NCBI GenBank assembly: GCA_902780585.1
Contig: CACZGA010000008.1
Location: forward strand, 1 to 39,576
DNA: 39,576 nucleotides
Direction: 5' to 3'
DNA from: an uncultured Erysipelotrichaceae bacterium
Lineage (GTDB): Bacteria; Bacillota_I; Bacilli_A; RF39; UBA660
Shown here: positions 1-7,574 of the stretch, piece after piece
Position numbering within the stretch: position 1 is the stretch's first letter
Layout of the letters: the number at the start of each line of letters is the position of its first letter
Translations under genes and position numbers: made by a program
The notes under the pieces: generated by a model
Database searches by the model: none
Seen by the model: only the letters and a program-made list of their open reading frames with translations
What the model was told of the DNA's origin: nothing

Positions 1-18
1 CTTTTGATTTGAAATATA

Positions 19-441
19 TTAACGTTTTGAGAATTGTGGTGCACGACGTGCTTTTTTCAATCCTGGTTTCTTACGTTCTTTCTTACGTGAATCTCTAGTA
101 ATAAATCCAGCAACTTTTAGAGTTTTTCTATAGCTATTTTCTGAGCCAGCTGGTGTAGTTTTGTCATAATCAAGTAAAGCTCTTGTAATACCTAAACGAA
201 TAGCTCCTGTTTGTCCTTGGAATCCACCACCTCTAACTTGACAATCAACATCAAAGATTTCTCTTGTATTTGTTAAATCAAGTGGTTGGCATAAATCCAT
301 TACACAAATTTCAGAAGGGAAATATTCTCTTACATCTCTTCCATTAACTGTGATTTTACCTTTTCCTGAAGTTAATGTAACTCTTGCTACACTAGTCTTT
401 CTGTGACCAGTTCCTGTATAAACATTTTTTCCTTTTGCCAT
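19..441 (-). CDS. rpsI: 30S ribosomal protein S9
   Basis: Small-subunit protein whose C-terminal tail reaches the P-site tRNA. The 140-residue product opens with the family pattern [14 protein letters not shown] and ends in a basic tail finishing in the conserved SKR. It lies 12 nt after rplM, the standard rplM-rpsI pair, and should share the L13-leader promoter upstream of rplM. ATG start with a GGAGGG-type RBS. No terminator is visible in the 18 bases left in the window. Confidence 0.98.
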   Translation of the reverse strand: MAKGKNVYTGTGHRKTSVARVTLTSGKGKITVNGRDVREYFPSEICVMDLCQPLDLTNTREIFDVDCQVRGGGFQGQTGAIRLGITRALLDYDKTTPAGSENSYRKTLKVAGFITRDSRKKERKKPGLKKARRAPQFSKR

Positions 442-453
442 AACTTAACCCTC

Positions 454-885
454 CTACTTAACTTCAAGCACTTCTGGCTTTTGAGCCTCTTGACGGTGCT
501 CGCTTCCTCTGTATACAAATAATTTCTTATACATTTGTCTTCCTAACCTGTTATGTGGAAGCATTCCTTTAACAGCTCTTTCAACCATTTCTTCTGGATA
601 TTGTTCACGCATTGTTTTAGCATTTCTTTCTCTTAAACCACCAGTATACATTGAATGGTTGTAATACATTTTATTTTCAAGCTTATTTCCAGTTAAATTA
701 ACTTTTTCAGCATTGATAATAATAATGTAATCTCCACAATCAATGTGTGGGGTATAAGTAGGTTTGTGTTTTCCACGTAAGTATGTAGCAGCTAAAGATG
801 CTACTCTACCTAAAGATTTTCCTTCAGCGTCGATAACGTACCATTTACGTTCAACATTTTCTTTTTTTTGCATATAACTTGTCAT
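454..885 (-). CDS. rplM: 50S ribosomal protein L13
   Basis: Early-assembly large-subunit protein, 143 residues (usual 142-147). Visible family motifs are [17 protein letters not shown] near residue 15 and [15 protein letters not shown] near 108. First gene of the rplM-rpsI unit. An AAAGGAG ribosome binding site precedes the ATG. The leader upstream carries a hairpin and pseudoknot like the L13 autoregulatory leader of Bacillota, so expression is probably controlled by free L13 (inference). Confidence 0.98.
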   Translation of the reverse strand: MTSYMQKKENVERKWYVIDAEGKSLGRVASLAATYLRGKHKPTYTPHIDCGDYIIIINAEKVNLTGNKLENKMYYNHSMYTGGLRERNAKTMREQYPEEMVERAVKGMLPHNRLGRQMYKKLFVYRGSEHRQEAQKPEVLEVK

Positions 886-953
886 AATTTTTCTCCTTTT
901 ACTTAAATTGGATTTTCCCAGGATCCAATCAAGTGGGATATTTGAATGTACCG
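886..953 (-). ncRNA. L13-type ribosomal protein leader
   Basis: Untranslated leader between the promoter and rplM. A perfect six-pair hairpin TTGGAT/ATCCAA (plus positions 908-913 with 923-928) encloses a nine-base loop containing TGGGA. TCCCA lies just upstream of the hairpin, so the loop can form a 5-pair pseudoknot. The position before rplM and the CCCACTTGATTGGAT / CCTGGGAAAATCC pattern match my recollection of the Rfam L13 leader family; no covariance search was possible. Confidence 0.7.
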
Positions 954-959
954 ATTGTA

Positions 960-988
960 ATTATACTAAAAATTACTTTAAAAATCAA
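960..988 (-). promoter_or_regulatory. rplM-rpsI promoter
   Basis: On the minus strand TTGATT (983-988) and a consensus TATAAT (960-965) are separated by exactly 17 bases. Predicted start is near 953, giving a leader of about 68 nt. Placed after truA, it lets rplM-rpsI be transcribed apart from the upstream genes. Confidence 0.75.
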
Positions 989-1037
989 TAGTTTTACCTT
1001 TTTTTGTAGTTATTTTATTAAAAAATTACAATTTAAT

Positions 1038-1769
1038 CTAATATTTTACTTTAGATAAGTATAACCCTTCAGCTGGGGCTGTTTTTCCAGCTTTAGTACG
1101 ATCTTTACTTTCTAAGATTTTTTCCACAGTTTCTGGGGATATTTTGTTTTCACCAACTTTTATTAGAATTCCCACCATATTTCTTACTTGGTATCTTAAA
1201 AAGCCATTTCCCGTGAATTTTATCGTTATTATTTCATCTTGTTCTGAAATAGTTGCCTTAGTTATTGTTCTAATGCAATTTTCTTTTTCTTTATTATCTG
1301 TTACAAAAGCTCTAAAGTCATGTTCCCCTAAGAAGTACTTTATAGCTTCTTTCATATTGTTTATATCTAGTTTGTAATTGTATTGGAAGACATAATTTCT
1401 TTCTAGAGGATTATACTCTCCCATATTTATTTTATAAGTATATTCTTTTTCTTTGACATTATATCTAGCATGGAAGTCATCGGCGACCTGTTTTGTTTCT
1501 ATTACATGGATATCGTCTGGTAAATTACTATTAAGGGCTCTTTTTAATTTTTTTTCAGTAATTTTTACATTTATGTCAACATGAGCATATTGACAAAGTG
1601 CATGTACACCCTTGTCAGTCCTTCCAGTCGCAACTATTACAGTCTTTTGATGGTTATTGACAATACTGGCAGCGTTTTCTAATTGTTCTTGGATAGTATT
1701 TAAGCCCCTTTGGGTTTGAAAGCCAGCATATGCTGAACCATCATAGGAAAATTTAATTAAGAATCTCAT
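1038..1769 (-). CDS. truA: tRNA pseudouridine(38-40) synthase TruA
   Basis: Converts U38-U40 of the tRNA anticodon arm to pseudouridine. 243 residues, normal for the family. Motifs: the N-terminal FSYDGSAYAGFQTQ, the catalytic-Asp loop ATGRTDKGVHA near residue 50 (the Asp of GRTDKGVHA), and the C-terminal FTGNGFLRYQVRNMVG. It starts 9 nt after the second ABC gene and keeps the classic position between the ecf genes and rplM, although ecfT, which normally separates them, is absent. Confidence 0.97.
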   Translation of the reverse strand: MRFLIKFSYDGSAYAGFQTQRGLNTIQEQLENAASIVNNHQKTVIVATGRTDKGVHALCQYAHVDINVKITEKKLKRALNSNLPDDIHVIETKQVADDFHARYNVKEKEYTYKINMGEYNPLERNYVFQYNYKLDINNMKEAIKYFLGEHDFRAFVTDNKEKENCIRTITKATISEQDEIITIKFTGNGFLRYQVRNMVGILIKVGENKISPETVEKILESKDRTKAGKTAPAEGLYLSKVKY

Positions 1770-1778
1770 TATTCCTCC

Positions 1779-2570
1779 TTATACATGTTTATATATATCT
1801 TTGATCATATCTCTTACGTCTTTATGATAATCTATTTTGGCTTTTTTCTCTTTTTTCGCTATATAAGTCCATTCTACTTTTTCAGGTATTTGAATACTAT
1901 TATTTTTTAATAATTCTACGTTTTGATATACTTCTTCGGTATTACCTTCTATTAGTACTTCATTTGCTTTAGTTATTATAATATGTGATGTATACTCATA
2001 TAAAATGTTTGGATTACTGCTTACTATAATAATAGTTTTATTATATTGTTCTACCATTTTTTCTAATAATACCATTAGTCTTTTTTCGTTTTTTAAATCT
2101 AAATTATTTAAGAATTCATTTATAATTATTACTTCAGGATTTGACATAAGAGCTATACTTAATTGAAATAGTTTTTTTTCAGATGTAGACAGGTCTTTTA
2201 CACTTCTAGTTAGACATGATATGTCTAAGCCTACTATTTTTAATGAGTCTATCATTTTTCTTTTAGGATCTTTTAGAACCATTCTTTTTCTTCTCATTTC
2301 TTGATACATGCACTCATATACTTTATAGGCATTTAATCTACTATCAAGATATTTATTTATAATACCTATGTTTCTTTTTAGATTATTTATATCTGTTTCT
2401 GATAGATCTTTTTTATTGATTGTTATTTTACCTTTTTTATTAAGTTTTAGTTTCAATATCTCTATTAATTCTAATCTATCTGGGCCTGTTATACCATTTA
2501 TTTTGTTTTCCTTAATAGTGAAAGAGTAGATACCTTTATTTTGATGATAGTCTGTTACCTTTATTTCCAT
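1779..2570 (-). CDS. EcfA2-like ABC protein, catalytic motifs lost
   Basis: 263 residues with the position and length of EcfA2, the second ATPase of energy-coupling-factor vitamin transporters. The nucleotide-binding signatures have decayed. Around residues 26-38 the Walker A slot reads GITGPDRLELIEI with no GK[ST]. The signature region is LSTSE (127-131). Walker B is VIIINEF, with Asn151 where Asp is expected, although Glu152 remains. The H-loop slot reads SSNPN with no His. It probably cannot hydrolyse ATP (inference from motifs). The start codon overlaps the end of the preceding ABC gene by 10 nt, so the two are translationally coupled. The frame is full length, so it is not an obvious pseudogene. 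No EcfT gene follows. Confidence 0.75.
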   Translation of the reverse strand: MEIKVTDYHQNKGIYSFTIKENKINGITGPDRLELIEILKLKLNKKGKITINKKDLSETDINNLKRNIGIINKYLDSRLNAYKVYECMYQEMRRKRMVLKDPKRKMIDSLKIVGLDISCLTRSVKDLSTSEKKLFQLSIALMSNPEVIIINEFLNNLDLKNEKRLMVLLEKMVEQYNKTIIIVSSNPNILYEYTSHIIITKANEVLIEGNTEEVYQNVELLKNNSIQIPEKVEWTYIAKKEKKAKIDYHKDVRDMIKDIYKHV

Positions 2571-3331
2571 AACATATCCACCATCCTATTCTTATCTAGT
2601 TCTATCTCTTTTATTAAGTCATAATCTTTTAGTTTTACTGATAAGTCTACCATAAATGGTAGTTTTAAACCTAATTTGTTAATGATATTATCTTTTTCTA
2701 AAACATCAAGTGGTTTACCTGATAAGCATATTTTTCCTTCACTAATAATATAAAGAAAATCTGTTTCTAAACTTTCTGTTAGATTGATTGTTGAATAAAT
2801 AATGGTCATAGGATGCTTACTTTGAAATGTTTTTAAAAACTTTAATATTTTTATAGTATCTTGTTCTTCTAAAACAGTACTTAATTGATCTACTAGTAAT
2901 ATTCTAGGTTTTTGGCATAGCGCTATTACTAGATATGAAAGTAGTAGTTCCTTTTCGGACATAGTACTAAAAGCTTTCTTAATTATTCTTTTACAACCTA
3001 ATCCTTTTAATATTTCTTCTATATCTTTTTTATCTGGATTGTATAAAGATATTTCTTCTTCTAAAGTACTTTCCTCAAAGTAATATTCTGTTGGGATAAT
3101 ACATTGTACTAAAGATGAATATTCGTCTATTTTGTGTTCTATTATATCTTTTTCTAGGACAGTTATATTACTATTTGTTATTATTTGTCTATCTAATATT
3201 CTTAATAGTGTAGTTTTGCCACAATTATTTGGACCTGATAGAGTTACAAATGAATTATCTTCTATTTCTAAAGACATATTATTAAATAGATTCCAATAAG
3301 AAAAATTTTGAATAGAAATAATATTATTCAT
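2561..3331 (-). CDS. EcfA1-like ABC ATPase, partly degenerate
   Basis: 256 residues from the ATG at 3331, chosen for its strong GGGGAGGA site 7-8 bases upstream; the frame is open further upstream without an RBS. EcfA1 position and fold. Walker A survives (GPNNCGKT, residues 33-40) and Gln76 could serve as the Q-loop. The signature is MSEKE (124-128) instead of LSGGQ. Walker B RILLVDQL has Gln149 in place of the catalytic Glu, and the H-loop slot reads STINLT with no His. The C-terminal LGLKLPFMVDLSVKLK resembles the EcfA tail. It may bind but probably not efficiently hydrolyse ATP (inference). A partner EcfT and S-components would have to be encoded elsewhere. Confidence 0.75.
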   Translation of the reverse strand: MNNIISIQNFSYWNLFNNMSLEIEDNSFVTLSGPNNCGKTTLLRILDRQIITNSNITVLEKDIIEHKIDEYSSLVQCIIPTEYYFEESTLEEEISLYNPDKKDIEEILKGLGCKRIIKKAFSTMSEKELLLSYLVIALCQKPRILLVDQLSTVLEEQDTIKILKFLKTFQSKHPMTIIYSTINLTESLETDFLYIISEGKICLSGKPLDVLEKDNIINKLGLKLPFMVDLSVKLKDYDLIKEIELDKNRMVDMLWK

Positions 3332-3364
3332 AATCCGTCCTCCCCAAATAATTTTTTTAATTTT

Positions 3365-3390
3365 AAAAGCCAACTATTAGCTGGCTTTTT
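3365..3390 (-). terminator. Terminator after the SDR gene
   Basis: Eight-pair hairpin AGCCAGCT..AGTTGGCT (3368-3386, one G-U pair, loop AAT) that contains the SDR stop codon. It is followed by only TTTTAAAATT, so the U-tract is weak and readthrough into the ABC genes is possible. Confidence 0.5.
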
Positions 3391-4141
3391 TCTTTTGAAC
3401 TTTATAAATCATACGTAATAGAAATTTATCTGATACAAATCTACTAAAGAATTTTGCACATTTCATTTTCATACCTGGAATGATAAGCATTTTCTTTTTA
3501 AACATATTGTCTATTGCATATTTCGCTACATATGAACTTTTTAGTGGTTTTACTGCAAATTTTACGCCTGCTACATTATTAAAATTTGTTTCTACAGGTC
3601 CAGGGCATAATACTGATACATGTACTTTTTTCTTTTTGTGTTTTTCTTCATAATAAAGAGCTTCTGATAATTGATATACATAAGATTTGGTAGCATAGTA
3701 TGTACTCATTAGTGGCCCTGGTTGAAAGGCCGCTGATGAAGCTACATTTAAAATATATGTATCAGTATCTCTATTTTCCATATCTCTTGCTAAGAATTTT
3801 GTTAAGATATGTACAGCTTTAATGTTTGTATTAATCTGTTCTAAGTCTTTATTAATATCGGTATCTGTTAAATATCCAAAATCCCCAAAACCTGCGTTAT
3901 TTATTAGTATATCAATGTTTTCATTTTTTGCAAGTACATATAACTCTTTTACTCTTTGTTCATTGGCTAAATCTGCAACTATAATGGTTACTTTAGTAGG
4001 TAATTGTTCTTGTATTTCTTCTAGTTTTTCTTTATTACGTGATACTAATATTAATTCACACTTTTTAGTTGCTAAATATCTAGCCATATCTAAACCAATT
4101 CCCGAAGACGCTCCGGTTATAAGTGCTTTCGTAATAATCAC
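3377..4141 (-). CDS. Short-chain dehydrogenase/reductase
   Basis: Classical SDR oxidoreductase of 254 residues. The N-terminal Rossmann motif TGASSGIG (9-16), NNAG near residue 83, the catalytic Ser in NVASSA and the YYATK catalytic Tyr-x-x-x-Lys are all present. The substrate cannot be told; close look-alikes are annotated as generic SDR or acyl-reductase. The start is a GTG at 4141 only 3 nt after GGAGG, a tight spacing; the true initiation codon could be one codon later (ATT, rare). The gene sits between rplQ and the ABC pair, a place normally without a gene, and is bracketed by terminators, so it looks like an inserted free-standing unit. Confidence 0.88.
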   Translation of the reverse strand: MIITKALITGASSGIGLDMARYLATKKCELILVSRNKEKLEEIQEQLPTKVTIIVADLANEQRVKELYVLAKNENIDILINNAGFGDFGYLTDTDINKDLEQINTNIKAVHILTKFLARDMENRDTDTYILNVASSAAFQPGPLMSTYYATKSYVYQLSEALYYEEKHKKKKVHVSVLCPGPVETNFNNVAGVKFAVKPLKSSYVAKYAIDNMFKKKMLIIPGMKMKCAKFFSRFVSDKFLLRMIYKVQKKKAS

Positions 4142-4159
4142 CTACCTCCACTTATATTA

Positions 4160-4167
4160 TATCAAAG
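4160..4167 (-). promoter_or_regulatory. Possible -10 element for the SDR gene
   Basis: A consensus TATAAT on the minus strand (within GATATAAT) lies about 20 bases before the SDR start and just after the rplQ terminator. No convincing -35 hexamer is seen at 17 bases. Confidence 0.4.
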
Positions 4168-4187
4168 TATTTTTTCTATTTCCACAC

Positions 4188-4214
4188 AAAAAAAAACAAG
4201 TATTGTATACTTGC
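4188..4214 (-). terminator. Terminator of the ribosomal superoperon
   Basis: Directly after the rplQ stop, the minus strand reads GCAAGTA then TACAATACTTG and an unbroken run of nine T. The stem CAAGTA/TACTTG has loop TACAA. It marks the end of the 13.8-kb rpsJ-rplQ transcript. Confidence 0.75.
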
Positions 4215-4216
4215 TT

Positions 4217-4630
4217 TTATTCTTCTTCTTTTTTCTTTTTAGTAGTTCTTTTAGCAGTTTTCTTTTCTTCTTTAACTGGTTCTTCTTCTACAACTAATCT
4301 TAGAATAGACATTAAAGAATTATCCCCACGTCTTTCTCCTACTTTTAATATTTGAGTATATCCACCATTTCTATTTTCATAACGTTTTGTTAATTCATTG
4401 AATACTTTATTTACTGCAACTGTGTCGTTATGAAGAAATGCTAGAGCTTTACGACGAGATATTAAATCTCCTCTTTTTCCGTAAGTAATCATTTTATCAA
4501 CAAATTTACGTACTTCTTTGGCTCTTGTATCAGTAGTAGTAATACTCTCATTCATAATTACTTGTTTTGTTAGGGTAGCTAACATACTTCTTCTATGTTT
4601 GTTATCTCTACCTAATTTTCTATATGCCAT
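4217..4630 (-). CDS. rplQ: 50S ribosomal protein L17
   Basis: Large-subunit protein near the exit tunnel, last gene of the superoperon. The N-terminal [20 protein letters not shown] is diagnostic. 137 residues: the usual 115-120 plus a C-terminal low-complexity tail rich in Lys, Glu and Thr (from about residue 113 on), an extension not typical of the family. The ATG has an AGGAGG site and lies 15 nt after rpoA. Confidence 0.97.
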   Translation of the reverse strand: MAYRKLGRDNKHRRSMLATLTKQVIMNESITTTDTRAKEVRKFVDKMITYGKRGDLISRRKALAFLHNDTVAVNKVFNELTKRYENRNGGYTQILKVGERRGDNSLMSILRLVVEEEPVKEEKKTAKRTTKKKKEEE

Positions 4631-4645
4631 AGTAATACCTCCTTA

Positions 4646-5596
4646 TTAATCATCATCACGTAATACTAGGCCCATATCTCTTATCTTATCTAATACTTCT
4701 TTAAGAGATTTTTTACCTAAATTACGAATTTTCATCATGTCTGATTCGCTCTTGTTAACAAGATCTTGTAAGGTATGAATTCCAGCTCTCTTTAAGCAGT
4801 TATATGCTCTTACTGAGAAATCTAAATCTTCAATTGAAGTTTCTAAAGCTTTTACTTTAGGATCTTCTGTTTTTTCAATCATCATACCGCTTACATCTGC
4901 GATAGCTGATAAATCAGTTACGATTTGTAAATGTTCCATTAAGATACGAGCAGCTAATGCAATAGCTTCTTCTGGTTTAATAGAACCATTTGTCCAAACA
5001 TCCATGATTAATTTATCATAGCTTTCATCTTGTCCTACGCGGGCATTTCCTACTTCATAGGAAACTCTTTCAATAGGAGAATATAATGAGTCAATGGCAA
5101 TTTCTCCTACTTTCTTAATATCATGTATTTTCTTGTTGTCTTCGCTTCTTACATATCCACGACCATTTGTTACAGTCATTTCCATACTTAATGAAGCACC
5201 TTTAGATAGTGTACAAATAACTTTATCTTGGTTAATAACTTCGATATCTGCATCATGTTCAATGTCAGCAGCAGTTACTTCTCCTTCTTTATTAGTATTT
5301 ATACGTACTATTTTTTCTTCATTTGAATGATTTTTAAATACTATTCCTTTTAAGTTTAGGATAATAGTAGTTACATCTTCATATACTCCATCAATTGTTT
5401 GAAACTCGTGAAGTACTCCATCTATTTTAATACTACTAATTGCGCTTCCTGGAAGAGATGAAAGCATTACTCTTCTTAAAGCATTTCCTATGGTTGTTCC
5501 AAAACCTCTCTCTAATGGTTCTAATTCAAATCTCCCATAGAAATTATTTTCTATTGAATCCGTTATTTTATAAATTGGTTTTTCAAATTGTAACAT
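4646..5596 (-). CDS. rpoA: RNA polymerase alpha subunit
   Basis: Scaffold for core RNA polymerase assembly; its C-terminal domain contacts UP elements and activators. 316 residues, normal. N-terminal domain with ERGFGTTIGNALRRVMLSSLPG near residue 29. C-terminal domain with SVRAYNCLKRAGIHTLQDL near 260 and the helix-hairpin-helix MKIRNLGKKSLKEV near 291. GGGAGG RBS nine bases before the ATG. It is preceded by a 69-nt spacer containing two copies of a 10-bp repeat. Confidence 0.98.
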   Translation of the reverse strand: MLQFEKPIYKITDSIENNFYGRFELEPLERGFGTTIGNALRRVMLSSLPGSAISSIKIDGVLHEFQTIDGVYEDVTTIILNLKGIVFKNHSNEEKIVRINTNKEGEVTAADIEHDADIEVINQDKVICTLSKGASLSMEMTVTNGRGYVRSEDNKKIHDIKKVGEIAIDSLYSPIERVSYEVGNARVGQDESYDKLIMDVWTNGSIKPEEAIALAARILMEHLQIVTDLSAIADVSGMMIEKTEDPKVKALETSIEDLDFSVRAYNCLKRAGIHTLQDLVNKSESDMMKIRNLGKKSLKEVLDKIRDMGLVLRDDD

Positions 5597-5641
5597 GAAA
5601 CTAACCTCCCTTTACTTTTTTTCACGAACTATTTTTATTAA

Positions 5642-5664
5642 ATTTCCACAATAGATTTCCACAA
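5642..5664. repeat. Pair of 10-bp direct repeats upstream of rpoA
   Basis: ATTTCCACAA occurs exactly twice, at 5642-5651 and 5655-5664, offset 13 bp, in the rpsK-rpoA spacer. Each copy is one base away from the DnaA-box pattern TTWTNCACA. Role unknown. Confidence 0.45.
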
Positions 5665-5665
5665 A

Positions 5666-6049
5666 TTATCCTCTTGGACGTTTTGGTGGACGGCATCCAT
5701 TATGTGGAATTGGTGTAACATCTACGATTGATGTTACTTCTAGTCCTGCAGTTTGTAATGAGCGGATTGCTGTTTCACGTCCTGGTCCTAATCCCTTTAC
5801 ATGAACTTCAACTTTACGCATTCCCATGTCGTAAGCAGCTTTTCCAGCAGCTTCTGCAGCCATTCCAGCAGCGAATGGAGTTGATTTTTTGCTACCCTTG
5901 AAGCCAATTGCTCCAGATGATGCCCAACTAATTACGTTACCATCTTTATCTGTGATTGTTGTAATTGTATTATTAAATGTAGAGTGAATATGAGCCATAC
6001 CTTCAGGTACATTCTTTTTCACTTTTTTCTTTCTTGTTTTATAAGCCAT
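5666..6049 (-). CDS. rpsK: 30S ribosomal protein S11
   Basis: Platform protein of the small subunit. 127 residues with family motifs [26 protein letters not shown] interrupted only by expected variation, [14 protein letters not shown] near 87, and the C-terminal [14 protein letters not shown]. Typical place between rpsM and rpoA; AGGAGG RBS. Confidence 0.98.
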   Translation of the reverse strand: MAYKTRKKKVKKNVPEGMAHIHSTFNNTITTITDKDGNVISWASSGAIGFKGSKKSTPFAAGMAAEAAGKAAYDMGMRKVEVHVKGLGPGRETAIRSLQTAGLEVTSIVDVTPIPHNGCRPPKRPRG

Positions 6050-6079
6050 AAGTCTTACCTCCTTTTTTATTTAATTAAA

Positions 6080-6448
6080 CTAAACCTTTTTCTTATTTGC
6101 TACTGTTTTTCCTTTACCCTTACGAGTGCGAGCATTACGATTAGTTCTTTGTCCTCTTACAGGTAATCCTTTTTTATGACGAGTTCCTTCGTATGAGTTA
6201 ATTTCCATCTTAGTTTTGATGTTCATACTTACCTCACGACGTAAGTCTCCTTCTGTTAAATGCTTGTTGATTTCATCACGAAGTTTTACTAAATCATCTT
6301 GTGATAAATCTTTTGTTTTTGTTGTTGGATCAATTCCTACTGATTCACAAATTTGTTTTCCTAAACTTCTACCAATTCCGTAGATATATGTTAGTGAAAT
6401 ACATATATGCTTGTCGTTTGGAATATCCACACCTTTAATACGTGCCAT
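6080..6448 (-). CDS. rpsM: 30S ribosomal protein S13
   Basis: Head protein contacting the P-site tRNA and L5. 122 residues. Opens with [22 protein letters not shown] and carries [12 protein letters not shown] near 23 and [18 protein letters not shown] near 95. It lies 18 nt after rpmJ with an AGGAGG site. Confidence 0.98.
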   Translation of the reverse strand: MARIKGVDIPNDKHICISLTYIYGIGRSLGKQICESVGIDPTTKTKDLSQDDLVKLRDEINKHLTEGDLRREVSMNIKTKMEINSYEGTRHKKGLPVRGQRTNRNARTRKGKGKTVANKKKV

Positions 6449-6466
6449 AGATACACCTCCTAATAA

Positions 6467-6580
6467 TTATCCTTGAACTTGTTTGTGCTTTGGATTTTCA
6501 CAAATAATTCTTACTTTTCCTTTTCTTTTAACCACTCTGCATTTTTCACAAATTGGTTTTACAGATGCTTTTACTTTCAT
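6467..6580 (-). CDS. rpmJ: 50S ribosomal protein L36
   Basis: A 37-codon gene between infA and rpsM. It reads [20 protein letters not shown] and continues to a C-terminal [11 protein letters not shown]. The three Cys and one His of the zinc site (C11, C14, C27, H32) are all present, so this is the zinc-binding form. ATG at 6580 preceded by a GGAGGG site; stop TAA at 6467. Confidence 0.96.
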   Translation of the reverse strand: MKVKASVKPICEKCRVVKRKGKVRIICENPKHKQVQG

Positions 6581-6622
6581 TCTTTTTCCCTCCTATTATT
6601 AACGATAGGTTTTATTACATCA

Positions 6623-6838
6623 TTATTTTCTATAAATGATACGCCCACGTGTTAAATCATATGGTGAAAGTTCTAACACAACAGTATCACCTGCTAAAAT
6701 ACGTATACTATTCATTCGCATTTTACCAGAAACGTGAGCCTCTACGATGTGTTTATTCTCCAATTGTACTTTAAATTTTCCGCCTGGTATAACTTCTAGA
6801 ACTATTCCTTCCATTTCAATTGTATCTTCCTTAGCCAT
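6623..6838 (-). CDS. infA: Translation initiation factor IF-1
   Basis: OB-fold factor occupying the A site during initiation. 71 residues, the normal size, starting [13 protein letters not shown] and ending in the conserved [10 protein letters not shown] region. It follows adk after an 82-nt spacer in which many Bacillota have map. The spacer holds a possible pseudoknot close to the AGGAG ribosome binding site. Confidence 0.97.
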   Translation of the reverse strand: MAKEDTIEMEGIVLEVIPGGKFKVQLENKHIVEAHVSGKMRMNSIRILAGDTVVLELSPYDLTRGRIIYRK

Positions 6839-6852
6839 CTCTTCACTCTCCT

Positions 6853-6897
6853 GTGTAAGATTTTTTTGTACCCTCCTAAGAAGGCTTACACCTTCTT
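6853..6897 (-). promoter_or_regulatory. Possible pseudoknot upstream of infA
   Basis: On the minus strand a perfect 7-pair hairpin AAGAAGG / CCTTCTT (6891-6897 with 6878-6884) has a six-base loop TGTAAG. CTTACAC at 6853-6859, two bases before the infA AGGAG, is complementary to the loop and one flanking base (GTGTAAG). An unexplained second Shine-Dalgarno-like AGGAGGG lies between them at 6872-6878. Found by eye; no homologous RNA family recalled. Confidence 0.45.
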
Positions 6898-6920
6898 ATT
6901 CTTCAGATACTTTGATACAT

Positions 6921-7574
6921 TTATTCATTGATAATCTTATCAATTTTTTTGAATATATTTTCAACGGTATCGTCTCCGTCTACCTCTACTAATACATTCT
7001 GTTTTCTGTAGTGATCAATAATTGGTTCGGTTTTTTCAGTATACATTTGAAATCTTGTATTAAATGATTCCAAATTGTCATCACTTCTTTGGTATAATTT
7101 TCCACCACAATTGTCACATACAGATTCTACTTCTGGAGAATTGTCTTTATCATTTATGTTATAAGTAGCATTACAATCCTCACATACTCTTCTGCCTGTT
7201 ATTCTTTTTTCTAAGGTCTTTTTATCAATGTTAATATAAATGATTTTTCCTATATCATAACCAAGTTTTTTTAATACTTTATCATATTCATAAGCTTGGT
7301 CAAGACTTCTTGGAAAACCTTCTATGACAAACCCATTCTTGCAGTCATCTTTTGCTAAGCGTTCTTTTAATAGTTGAAGGGTTATGTCATCTTTTACTAA
7401 TTGCCCACTTGCTTGGGTTTCTTTTACGTAATTTCCTATTTCACTATCTTCTTTAGCTTTTTCTCTTAGAATGTCGCCTGTTGATATGTGAGGTATTGCG
7501 TATTTAGCTGAAACCAAATCTGCTTGAGTTCCTTTACCGGCAGCAGGTGGAGCTATAAACATTATATTTTTCAT
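6921..7574 (-). CDS. adk: Adenylate kinase, zinc-LID type
   Basis: Catalyses ATP + AMP to 2 ADP. 217 residues. The P-loop is APPAAGKGTQ near residue 8 (Ala where Gly is usual in GxPGAGKGT). The NMP domain has the HISTGDILR motif, and FVIEGFPRSLDQA is the P-loop-adjacent lid hinge. The LID carries two CxxC pairs (CEDC and CDNC), the zinc-binding form of Gram-positives. The start overlaps the secY stop by one base (TAATG), implying coupled translation. Confidence 0.97.
   Translation of the reverse strand: MKNIMFIAPPAAGKGTQADLVSAKYAIPHISTGDILREKAKEDSEIGNYVKETQASGQLVKDDITLQLLKERLAKDDCKNGFVIEGFPRSLDQAYEYDKVLKKLGYDIGKIIYINIDKKTLEKRITGRRVCEDCNATYNINDKDNSPEVESVCDNCGGKLYQRSDDNLESFNTRFQMYTEKTEPIIDHYRKQNVLVEVDGDDTVENIFKKIDKIINE

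Noticed and set aside
1021-1037. Terminator after truA
   Set aside because: A weak TTGTA/TACAA pairing exists but the loop is long and no U-tract follows.
3822-4355. Plus-strand open frame of 177 codons
   Set aside because: It runs antisense across the SDR gene, a terminator and rplQ, has no RBS and a composition typical of antisense AT-rich frames.
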